Source of the DNA: Cuspidothrix sp046080125
Lineage (GTDB): Bacteria; Cyanobacteriota; Cyanobacteriia; Cyanobacteriales; Nostocaceae
Reading direction: 5' to 3'
DNA length: 5,890 nt
Assembly: GCA_046080125.1 (NCBI GenBank)
Contig: JBJTTJ010000007.1
Coordinates: 1 to 5,890 of the forward strand
The translations under genes and the position numbers were made by a program. Below the pieces are notes generated by a model that worked only from the letters and a program-made list of their open reading frames with translations, had not been told where the DNA came from and ran no database searches. Positions within the stretch are counted from its first letter, which is position 1. Each line of letters begins with the position of its first letter. This document shows positions 1 through 5,748 of this stretch, in pieces.

Positions 1-29
1 TGTTAATTGCTCAACTGTCCCTTTCATTG

Positions 30-47
30 TTTGTGCTGGCGCACAAA
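30..47. repeat. Perfect 7-bp inverted repeat with 4-nt loop
   Basis: TTTGTGC at 30-36 and GCACAAA at 41-47 are exact reverse complements around the loop TGGC. The sequence shows a hairpin-capable or dyad operator-like site 90 bp upstream of the TPR gene. It lacks a following T-run on the plus strand, so an intrinsic terminator is not well supported. It may belong to the 3' end of an upstream gene outside the window or be a protein-binding site; the function is unknown. Confidence 0.45.
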
Positions 48-75
48 ATTACTCAAAGGACGTTTCACAATTAAC

Positions 76-131
76 CCTCCATTCCTCCCATCACCAAACT
101 GAGTACAGTTTTGGTGGGGGTCTCCTGGAGG
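76..131 (+). promoter_or_regulatory. Structured leader of the TPR gene with GGAGG ribosome binding site
   Basis: GGAGG at 127-131 sits 5 nt before the ATG at 137 and is a near-ideal Shine-Dalgarno sequence that fixes this start. Just upstream, CACCAAACTG (92-101) can pair with CAGTTTTGGTG (106-116) around the loop AGTA, leaving one bulged T. Two CCTCC motifs (76-80 and 84-88) are complementary to the GGAGG. The pairing possibilities are visible in the sequence; that they control translation is inference. No convincing -35/-10 pair was recognised in 1-136. Confidence 0.5.
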
Positions 132-136
132 TTTAG

Positions 137-2281
137 ATGAACAGCAAAAACTCCATGTTTTCAAATCTCACTTTAAAACCTACCCTTTTTCTCTCACCTT
201 TGCTCATAGCATCCATGTTTGTTAGTGGATATCCCATAGTATCCGCTCACGCCCAGGAACTCCCAAACCCAGAACGGCAAGAATTAATACGACTCCGAGA
301 ACAAAGTAAAATTCAAAAGCAAGTACAATCGGATTTTGAAAGAGCCTTTACTCGAACAAACACTTTACTCAATATCTGGTTAACTATTTTAAGTTTATTT
401 CCTGTAGCTCTAATTGCCATATTATGGTTTTTCCGTCAAGCTATAATTAGAGAAATTGTCGCAAAAGCAACCCAACAACTCGAAGATATAGAAAACCTGC
501 AAACTCAATTAACCACAGTTGAAACTGAGGCTAAACAACTAATTCATGAATCTCAAAAAACCACTGATAAATTACTCCAAGAAGTTAATACACTAAGAGA
601 AAAAATTCAAGGTGAAGAAGAAAACTTATCTATTCTTCTATCAGATTTACCCAGATCAAAACAAGAATTTTTAACGGCTTTGGAACTAGAAGTTAAATCT
701 GCTCAAGAAAATATTAGTAATTTAGAATTTAGATTAAATACTCAAATAGAACAATTAAATTTATCCAGTCAACAGCAAAAAATAGCTATTGAGAATGGTA
801 AAAAGTTAGAATCTGAGTTAATTTCTCAATTTACCCAACTTCAGCTAGAGTTGGAAAATCAAAAAAATATCGCTATTAATGACATAATCAATGAATGTCA
901 AAATTTAGTCTCGGAAGTTCAAGAGCAAAAATACGGTGTTTTTGAGAAGTTCGCTAAATTGCAGTCAGAACTTACTAGTGAATTGTCTGCAATTCAATTA
1001 GCTGTTAAAAATCAGCAAGATTCAGCTATTCATAATATCGAAAAAATCCGTGATTTATTCACATCAGAAGTGAGTGAAATAAAAACTGATACCCAACTAC
1101 AAAAATATGAGTTAATAGAAAATTTAGCTATAACCCAAACTCAATTTACTAATCAAATGGCAGAACTGCAAGAGAATGTTCAACAAAAACAACAACAAAT
1201 AATTGAGAATTTAGAAATATATAGTACCAAATTTAGATCGGAATTTTCAGGTTTAGGAACAGATGTACAAAAACAGCAAGTCGTCATTCTTGAAAACTTA
1301 CAAAACTTAGAAACTGAATTTAATAAACAACTTACAGAACTACAAAATATTACTCAAACTAAACAACAACAAATACTTGAAGATTTACAAACATCTGCTG
1401 GGGAATTTAATTCTCACATTTCCAGTTTACAAACTGATATACAAAAACAGCAAATTCTAACTTTAGAAAATTTGCAAAAATTAGAAACTGATGCCCAACA
1501 ACGCAAGGAGACAATTCTTCAACAATTACCAGAAATTCAACCTGAACAAAAATCCCAAATAGAACTGGAAGGTTTGCAACCCCAAGTTTCTCTCGATGAT
1601 GATGTCAAACAAGCAGAAATACTATTTTTAGAAAAACGTTATGAAGATGCCTTAGCCATCTATGAACAGATTGTTAAAATTCAACCAGAAAATTCGGAAT
1701 ATTGGCTCAAACGTGGTTTAATATTTAATCGTCTCAAGCGTTTTAAAGATGCCATATCTTCCTATAATCAAGCCATTAAAATTAACCCTGAGTATCATCA
1801 AGCCTGGTGTGATATTGGCGTAGCTTGTGGTAATTTAGGTAAACATTTAGAAGCTTTCAATTGTTTTGATAAAGCTACCAAAATTAAACCTGATGATGGA
1901 GTTGCCTGGGTCAATCGTGGGTTATCTTTGGTAGAATTAGAACGGTATGAAGAGGCAATTTTATCTTTTGACACAGCCTTAGAATTTCAACCCAATTCTG
2001 CCAAAATTTGGGATCAACGTGGTTACACATTAGTAATGTTAGGAGAAGATGATCAAGCTATTACCAGTTTTGATAAAGCTCTAGAAATTAAACCAGATTA
2101 TGCCATTGCCTACTACCATAAAGCTGCTTGTTATGCACTACAAAGAAAAATCGAATTAGCTTTAGAAAATCTGCAAAAAGCTATTGAACTTAACCCCACC
2201 TATCGAGAAGAAGCTGCAACAGATATTGATTTTAATGAGGTTAAAAAGCAGCCAGGTTTTCAAACATTAATTTCTGGTTAA
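137..2281 (+). CDS. Membrane-anchored coiled-coil protein with C-terminal TPR domain
   Basis: This 714-residue protein starts at an ATG with GGAGG 5 nt upstream. Residues 13-39 form a signal-like hydrophobic segment ending in AHA-Q, a plausible signal peptidase site. A second hydrophobic helix (about 77-99) is followed by Arg/Lys-rich sequence, which suggests the remainder lies in the cytoplasm. Residues 105-465 are Gln/Glu/Lys/Leu-rich, predicted long coiled coil; from about 214 to 464 the sequence runs in 29-residue units. Residues 493-691 hold six 34-residue TPR units with the usual W/Y, G, Y, A and P positions (for example 522-555, 556-589, 590-623). They end with the TD.DF...P.F motif common at the end of such arrays. 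TPR domains bind protein partners, so a membrane-tethered scaffold or assembly role is likely, but the partner and pathway are unknown. The coding sequence appears intact. It is a single gene facing a convergent tRNA. Confidence 0.9.
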   Translation: MNSKNSMFSNLTLKPTLFLSPLLIASMFVSGYPIVSAHAQELPNPERQELIRLREQSKIQKQVQSDFERAFTRTNTLLNIWLTILSLFPVALIAILWFFRQAIIREIVAKATQQLEDIENLQTQLTTVETEAKQLIHESQKTTDKLLQEVNTLREKIQGEEENLSILLSDLPRSKQEFLTALELEVKSAQENISNLEFRLNTQIEQLNLSSQQQKIAIENGKKLESELISQFTQLQLELENQKNIAINDIINECQNLVSEVQEQKYGVFEKFAKLQSELTSELSAIQLAVKNQQDSAIHNIEKIRDLFTSEVSEIKTDTQLQKYELIENLAITQTQFTNQMAELQENVQQKQQQIIENLEIYSTKFRSEFSGLGTDVQKQQVVILENLQNLETEFNKQLTELQNITQTKQQQILEDLQTSAGEFNSHISSLQTDIQKQQILTLENLQKLETDAQQRKETILQQLPEIQPEQKSQIELEGLQPQVSLDDDVKQAEILFLEKRYEDALAIYEQIVKIQPENSEYWLKRGLIFNRLKRFKDAISSYNQAIKINPEYHQAWCDIGVACGNLGKHLEAFNCFDKATKIKPDDGVAWVNRGLSLVELERYEEAILSFDTALEFQPNSAKIWDQRGYTLVMLGEDDQAITSFDKALEIKPDYAIAYYHKAACYALQRKIELALENLQKAIELNPTYREEAATDIDFNEVKKQPGFQTLISG
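776..1528 (+). repeat. 87-bp (29-residue) in-frame tandem repeats in the coiled coil
   Basis: Within the TPR gene, residues 214-242, 265-293, 294-322, 323-351, 352-380, 381-409 and 410-438 are each exactly 29 residues. They align as [QK]xxxIENLxxLxxEFxxx. A short unit at 243-264 has 22 residues, one heptad fewer, and a degenerate last unit starts at 439. The last four full units alternate in two types, giving a 174-bp higher-order period: ACAAAAACAGCAA occurs at 1267 and again at 1441. Apolar positions fall at 4-3-4-4-3-4 spacing, as expected for mixed hendecad/heptad coiled coil. Confidence 0.8.
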
Positions 2282-2381
2282 TGGTTAAGCTGTTGTACAT
2301 TTAACTTGTATAAGGTTAACAACCAATTAACAGCTAAAGCTGATAGTTGTGCATTCAAGCGATCGCACCTTCCCCATTAAA
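2282..2381. other. Intergenic spacer between TPR gene and convergent tRNA
   Basis: No gene was found here. It contains a long-loop inverted repeat, AGCTGTT (2288-2294) with AACAGCT (2329-2335), and a HIP1 octamer GCGATCGC at 2359-2366. Neither arm is followed by a T-run, so no intrinsic terminator can be called for either of the two genes that converge on this spacer. Confidence 0.5.
2359..2366. repeat. HIP1 octamer GCGATCGC
   Basis: This is an exact copy of the highly iterated palindrome of cyanobacterial genomes, lying in the spacer between the TPR gene and tRNA-Gly. A second copy lies inside the nuclease gene at 3946-3953. It is useful mainly as a lineage marker. Confidence 0.85.
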
Positions 2382-2453
2382 AGCGGGCGATGGGGCTCGA
2401 ACCCACGACGTTCACCATGGGAAGATGACATTCTACCACTGAATTACACCCGC
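2382..2453 (-). tRNA. tRNA-Gly (anticodon CCC)
   Basis: Read on the minus strand from 2453, the sequence folds into a complete cloverleaf of 72 nt. The acceptor stem is GCGGGTG/CGCCCGC with one T-G pair, followed by TA and a D arm ATTC/GAAT. The anticodon stem is TCATC/GGTGA around the loop TTCCCAT, giving anticodon CCC; the variable loop has 5 nt. The T arm is GTGGG/CCCAT around TTCGAGC, and the discriminator base is T. The anticodon and the glycine-type GCGGG acceptor start agree, so it should decode GGG. The 3' CCA is not encoded (TTT follows), so it must be added by nucleotidyltransferase, as is normal in cyanobacteria. It is a single gene, convergent with the TPR gene and divergent from the nuclease gene. 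Confidence 0.95.
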
Positions 2454-2465
2454 AGACTATGATTA

Positions 2466-2497
2466 ATTATAGTACCATAATTAATAAGAGTTGTCAA
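2466..2497 (-). promoter_or_regulatory. Sigma70-type promoter of tRNA-Gly
   Basis: On the minus strand, a perfect TTGACA (plus positions 2492-2497) is followed after 17 nt by TACTAT (2469-2474). The overlapping hexamer TATAAT (2466-2471) is also available, at 20 nt spacing. The -10 element ends 12-15 nt upstream of the mature tRNA 5' end at 2453. The consensus matches and position make this a convincing promoter for the tRNA. Confidence 0.75.
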
Positions 2498-2529
2498 AAA
2501 CTACCAAAAAATTGGGTCTAAAGTCCCGT

Positions 2530-2583
2530 CCTTACCATTCTAGGGTGAGGAGTATGTCAATCAATCATAGACAATAGTAAGGA
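2530..2583 (+). promoter_or_regulatory. Hairpin-capable leader of the nuclease gene
   Basis: CCTTACC (2530-2536) can pair with GGTGAGG (2544-2550), a 7-bp stem with one G-T pair and a 7-nt loop. The CCTTAC part can instead pair exactly with GTAAGG at 2577-2582, the nearest Shine-Dalgarno-like sequence to the gene start. A seven-codon frame, ATG 2554 to TAG 2577, sits between them behind GAGGAG. Mutually exclusive pairing is seen on paper only; no clear promoter was recognised for this gene. Confidence 0.3.
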
Positions 2584-2606
2584 TTCAACCATCAGCTTTG
2601 AAAAGG

Positions 2607-4049
2607 ATGTTAATTAATGCTCAAGCTTTACTACAATTTCAACGCTGTCAACGACGATCTTTTTTAGACGTTCATGGTGATTACCAGCAGCGAGAAACTC
2701 CTAACGAGTTAGTAATCAAGGTACAACAGGATAAAAATATTCACCATCAGCGCGTAGTGAACAAATTAGGTTACTATGAACCCGATTATCCTGCGGGTAA
2801 TTGGTCAGCAGGTGCAGCAGCAACTTTAGAATTGATGCAGCGAGGTGTAAATTATATTCATCACGGCGTACTTTTAACCAAATATCGTGATCAATATACC
2901 TTACTAAGTCGCCCTGATTTACTGGTAAAACAACCGGGAATATCCTGTTTTGGTAACTGGAATTATGTACCAGTAAATATTGAACTAGGTAAACGTCCTA
3001 AACAAGAATATCAGATAATTATTGCTTTTCATGCTCATGTTTTAGCCACAGTTCAAAATGTGATTTTGAATAAAGCGGGTTTGATATTAAGAAATAAAGA
3101 TAAAACCTATGTGGTTGATTTAGATAAATTGACATCACAAATGTTAGATATTTTAGAGGAATATATTCAAGTTATTGAGTCAGGTACAGCACCAGAACTT
3201 TTTATTTCCCGCCAAAAATGTAATCTGTGTCATTGGTATAATTCTTGTTATGCAAAAGCCAGATATCAGCAACACCTTTCCCTATTGCCGGGTGTCACAC
3301 CTATCCGCTACAATCAACTGCAAAACCTCGCTATCAACTCTCTAGAAACCCTGGTACAAACCCATCCCAGCACCCTAGAAAATCTCACCGGATTTGATAG
3401 TAATATTGCCACTAAATTAGTTATCCAGGCCCAATCTGTATTTACCCAGCAACCCTTAATTTTCTCCGGTTCCCTAGTAGATGAATATCTCACATTCACA
3501 GCCCCCATTGAACTTTATTTTGACATCGAAGCCCAGCCAGATTTAAACTTAAATTATCTTTTAGGGGTCTTAGTTGTAGATAGAGTTACCAACACCGAAA
3601 AATTTTATTCTTTTTTAGCCGAAACACCAGAACAAGAACGATTTATTTGGCAACAATTTCTCGATTTAGTTAATCAATATCCCCACGCCCCAATTTATCA
3701 TTTTTGTGCTTATGAAGTAGATACAGTGCAAAGACTGGCTAAACTATATCGCACACCTTATACTCATATTCATCCTGTCTTAAATCGCTTTATAGACATA
3801 TATGAGCAACTAGTCCACAATGTAGCCCTACCCATAGACAGTTATGCCTTAAAAACCATTGCCAGATGGATCGGTTTTGAATGGCGTAATCAAGAAGCAA
3901 ATGGAGCTAAATGTATTTACTGGTATGATCAATGGTTAGAAACAGGCGATCGCACCTTATTAGCCATCATCCAGCAATACAACGAAGATGACTGTCGCGC
4001 CACACGTACCGTCAAAGATTGGCTAGTTAACTTTTTTGCTCGTACATAG
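2607..4049 (+). CDS. TM0106-family RecB/Cas4-like nuclease fused to an RNase H-fold (DEDD) exonuclease domain
   Basis: The protein has 480 residues from ATG 2607; a TTG at 2598 would add three. The ATG is preferred because relatives typically open with ML followed by a QRCxRRxFL motif, as here, though neither start has a well-spaced ribosome site. Numbering from TTG 2598: C17, C208, C211 and C217 (CNLC-x5-C) resemble the Fe-S cysteines of Cas4/AddB nucleases. RPD at 105-107 and GKRPK at 131-135 mark the PD-(D/E)XK core, but the usual E-x-K reads N127-I-E129. A linker (about 228-290) resembles helix-hairpin-helix sequence. The C-terminal domain has D309-I-E311, D375 and YNEDD at 461-465, a DEDD exonuclease set with a YxxxD third motif. 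Length is normal for the family. The likely role is DNA or RNA processing; the substrate is unknown. A HIP1 site lies at 3946. No cas genes are nearby. Confidence 0.88.
   Translation: MLINAQALLQFQRCQRRSFLDVHGDYQQRETPNELVIKVQQDKNIHHQRVVNKLGYYEPDYPAGNWSAGAAATLELMQRGVNYIHHGVLLTKYRDQYTLLSRPDLLVKQPGISCFGNWNYVPVNIELGKRPKQEYQIIIAFHAHVLATVQNVILNKAGLILRNKDKTYVVDLDKLTSQMLDILEEYIQVIESGTAPELFISRQKCNLCHWYNSCYAKARYQQHLSLLPGVTPIRYNQLQNLAINSLETLVQTHPSTLENLTGFDSNIATKLVIQAQSVFTQQPLIFSGSLVDEYLTFTAPIELYFDIEAQPDLNLNYLLGVLVVDRVTNTEKFYSFLAETPEQERFIWQQFLDLVNQYPHAPIYHFCAYEVDTVQRLAKLYRTPYTHIHPVLNRFIDIYEQLVHNVALPIDSYALKTIARWIGFEWRNQEANGAKCIYWYDQWLETGDRTLLAIIQQYNEDDCRATRTVKDWLVNFFART
3946..3953. repeat. HIP1 octamer GCGATCGC inside the nuclease gene
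   Basis: This exact HIP1 core is preceded by G (GGCGATCGC), lies within the coding sequence near the third exonuclease motif, and is translated without disturbing the frame. Confidence 0.85.
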
Positions 4050-4110
4050 CGATATTAACTTAAATGAGATACAGAATTTACCTAAAAAACTATACACTCT
4101 CATGACTCTG

Positions 4111-4124
4111 TTCCCTGTTCCCTG
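4111..4124 (+). repeat. Two tandem TTCCCTG heptamers (STRR-like)
   Basis: TTCCCTG is repeated head to tail at 4111-4117 and 4118-4124, in the 88-bp gap between the nuclease and phytase-like genes. This heptamer is a known type of short tandemly repeated sequence in heterocyst-forming cyanobacteria and is usually intergenic. Its presence argues that translation of the next gene begins downstream of it. Confidence 0.6.
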
Positions 4125-4137
4125 GTATATAAAAATT

Positions 4138-5313
4138 ATGCTACGTCCTCCCAAACTCCAGAAATTCTCCCTAATTCTACTTTTTACCCTGGCACTGATC
4201 ATCATTGGCCTATTCTTCACCAATTTTGCCTCCGCCTCTGTTATCATTAGTAATATAGAGTTTATTGGACAAGCAACCCTACCCACCGGCTTATCTTTCC
4301 AAAACACAGAACTGGGCGGTTTATCAGGTATTACCTATGACCCGAAAAACAACTTATATTATGCTATCTCCGATGATCGGGGCGAAAAAGCACCAGCACG
4401 GTTTTATACCTTAAAAATAGACCTCAGCCAGGGACTAACCAGTAAAGATGTTATACCCGTCGGTGTCACCGAGTTATTAAATGCTAATAATCAACCATTT
4501 CCCCCCACTACCAGCGATACAGAAGGAATAGCTGTCATTAATCAAGATACCATCTTCGTTTCTTCCGAAGGTGATACAGATAAACTCATCAACCCCTTTA
4601 TTCAAGAATTTGCCCTAGCTTCTGGGAAAACCATTAGTACCTTACCAATACCAGATAGATATTTACCAGATCCCCAACAGCAAAAAGGGATTCGCAATAA
4701 CTTAGCCTTTGAAAGTCTCACCATCACACCCAATCAAAAATATCTATTTACAGCCACGGAAAACGCCCTCATTCAAGATGGTACAGCAGCAAAACCCGGA
4801 GTTAGTAGCCTTTGTCGGATTCTGGAATATAATCTACTAACCAAGCAACCAGAACGGGAATTTCTCTACCAAACACAACCTGTTACACCCTTGTTTAATC
4901 CTACGGGTAGGTTTTTCAGTGGGTTACCCGATTTACTAGGACTGGATAACGAAGGACACTTTTTGAGTATAGAAAGAAGTTTTACAGGTTTAGGTTTTAC
5001 AATATTTCTCTTTCAGGTTGACTTAGATCATGCTACCGATATTCATAATCTTGACAACATCTCCAAAGAAGATATCAGTAAAATTAAGCCAGTCAAGAAA
5101 GAACTCCTCCTCGATTTAAGAACCTTAAATATATCCTTGGATAATATTGAAGGCTTAACATTAGGTCCAAAGCTGCCAGACGGACAACAATCATTGATTC
5201 TCATTAGCGATAATAATTTCAACAGGTTACAACAAACCCAAATCTTGGCCTTCAAATTCAAACTGGAATCACCCCTGATTAGATTATTACGTCGGCTGAG
5301 AATTTGGAACTAA
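4138..5313 (+). CDS. Exported 'esterase-like activity of phytase' family protein
   Basis: The 391-residue protein starts at ATG 4138. In-frame starts at TTG 4036 and ATG 4102 are possible, but they would overlap the nuclease gene or translate the TTCCCTG repeat. From 4138 the protein opens with a basic stretch (PPKLQK), a hydrophobic core (about 10-28) and an ASA site near residue 33, a good signal peptide, so it is probably exported. The rest matches the phytase-like esterase fold, likely a beta-propeller. Recognisable motifs are LGGLSGI (59-65), AISDDRG (76-82), DTEGI (127-131), SSEGD (142-146), AFESL (190-194), NIEGLTLG (336-343) and LISDNNF (355-361). The family name reflects remote similarity; the substrate is unproven, with phosphate-ester or lipid hydrolysis possible. 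No Shine-Dalgarno is evident. The stop codon is 5 nt from the start of the TnpB remnant. Confidence 0.85.
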   Translation: MLRPPKLQKFSLILLFTLALIIIGLFFTNFASASVIISNIEFIGQATLPTGLSFQNTELGGLSGITYDPKNNLYYAISDDRGEKAPARFYTLKIDLSQGLTSKDVIPVGVTELLNANNQPFPPTTSDTEGIAVINQDTIFVSSEGDTDKLINPFIQEFALASGKTISTLPIPDRYLPDPQQQKGIRNNLAFESLTITPNQKYLFTATENALIQDGTAAKPGVSSLCRILEYNLLTKQPEREFLYQTQPVTPLFNPTGRFFSGLPDLLGLDNEGHFLSIERSFTGLGFTIFLFQVDLDHATDIHNLDNISKEDISKIKPVKKELLLDLRTLNISLDNIEGLTLGPKLPDGQQSLILISDNNFNRLQQTQILAFKFKLESPLIRLLRRLRIWN

Positions 5314-5318
5314 ACTAG

Positions 5319-5669
5319 GACTTAGAGCTATGCAAAAACCACGCCAAGATAGTAGTAGAAGATTTAAATGTTTCAGGGATGTTGTCAAATCATAAATTAG
5401 CTCAAGCAATAGCTGATTGTGGATTTTATGAGTTTAAGCGTCAGCTAGAATATAAAGCTAAAAAATTTGGCTGTGATAGCCTGCGTGGCGAAGCCATAAT
5501 TATAATTGCTGATAGATTTTATCCATCAAGCAAAACCTGTTCTCGTTGTGGGCATAAAAAAGAAAATCTTTCTTTATCCGAAAGAATTTATTGCTGCGAG
5601 AACTGCGGTTTTGAGATAGATAGGGATCTAAACGCTGCAATTAATTTATCGCGTCTGGCTAAGGCGTGA
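5319..5669 (+). pseudogene. tnpB: 3' remnant of IS200/IS605-family tnpB (OrfB)
   Basis: The open frame from ATG 5379 gives 96 residues, but TnpB-like sequence continues upstream in the same frame to about 5319 (LCKNHAK, then VVEDLNVSGM), where a TAG at 5316-5318 stops it. About 116 residues of a roughly 400-residue family remain. Present are the RuvC-II glutamate (VVEDLN), the zinc finger CSRCG...CCENCG (Cys pairs spaced CxxC) and RuvC-III (DRDLNAAINL). The N-terminal domain and RuvC-I aspartate are missing, so it cannot be an active RNA-guided nuclease. The usual short strand leading to the IADRFYPSSKTC motif is interrupted by a 21-bp in-frame insert (5475-5495). ATG 5379 is an internal Met of TnpB, with no ribosome site, so the short frame is probably not a real gene. 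Confidence 0.85.
5475..5495. repeat. 21-bp dispersed-repeat insert within the tnpB remnant
   Basis: The reverse complement reads GGCTTCGCCACGCAGGCTATC, very like the GGCTTCGCCACGC-type small dispersed repeats common in Nostocales. It adds seven codons (DSLRGEA) between FGC and IIIIADRF, at a point where TnpB relatives run nearly directly from GC into the (I/V)IADR strand. The length, a multiple of three, keeps the frame open. Similarity to known repeats is from memory. Confidence 0.55.
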
Positions 5670-5700
5670 AAGTCTACTGAGGGATAACTGCTCCCATGCT

Positions 5701-5748
5701 CCCGTTGAAGTAGAAAGTAAAGTCTAGTTTTGTCTAGGTTTTATATAG
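5701..5748 (+). pseudogene. Out-of-frame tail of the tnpB remnant
   Basis: Starting at CCC 5701, the frame reads PVEVESKV, then a TAG at 5725, then FCLGFI and a stop at 5746. This resembles the PVEAGSK...-type C-terminal tail of cyanobacterial TnpB/OrfB proteins, but it lies one base out of frame with the preceding remnant and carries an internal stop. It shows that the element once extended this far and has decayed by indels and substitutions. Confidence 0.5.

Noticed and set aside
1..136. Possible coding ends at the left edge (plus frame from 2 to TAG 134; minus ATG at 27 reading MKGTVEQLT)
   Set aside because: The plus frame gives 44 residues with no recognisable family sequence and includes the GGAGG leader. 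The minus frame has only nine codons visible and no ribosome site. A divergent gene start cannot be excluded, but neither can be supported.
776..1528. CRISPR-like or VNTR array
   Set aside because: The periodic units are in-frame coding repeats with diverged sequence and no unique spacers between identical repeats.
2288..2335. Intrinsic terminator formed by AGCTGTT and AACAGCT
   Set aside because: The arms are 34 nt apart, the stem is short and not GC-rich, and no T-run follows on either strand.
3314..3508. Minus-strand open frame of 64 codons within the nuclease gene
   Set aside because: It lies antisense to a well-supported coding domain, has no ribosome site and no recognisable motif; it is a shadow frame.
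4023..4307. Minus-strand open frame of 94 codons over the nuclease end and phytase-like start
   Set aside because: It is antisense to the signal peptide region of the phytase-like gene, has no family resemblance and reads through the TTCCCTG repeat.
5043..5261. Minus-strand open frame of 72 codons in the phytase-like gene
   Set aside because: It is opposite conserved phytase-family motifs and has no motif of its own.
5379..5669. Functional small zinc-finger protein of 96 residues
   Set aside because: The sequence is the C-terminal third of TnpB, homology runs on upstream of the ATG in the same frame, and no ribosome site precedes it; a decayed transposon is the simpler reading.
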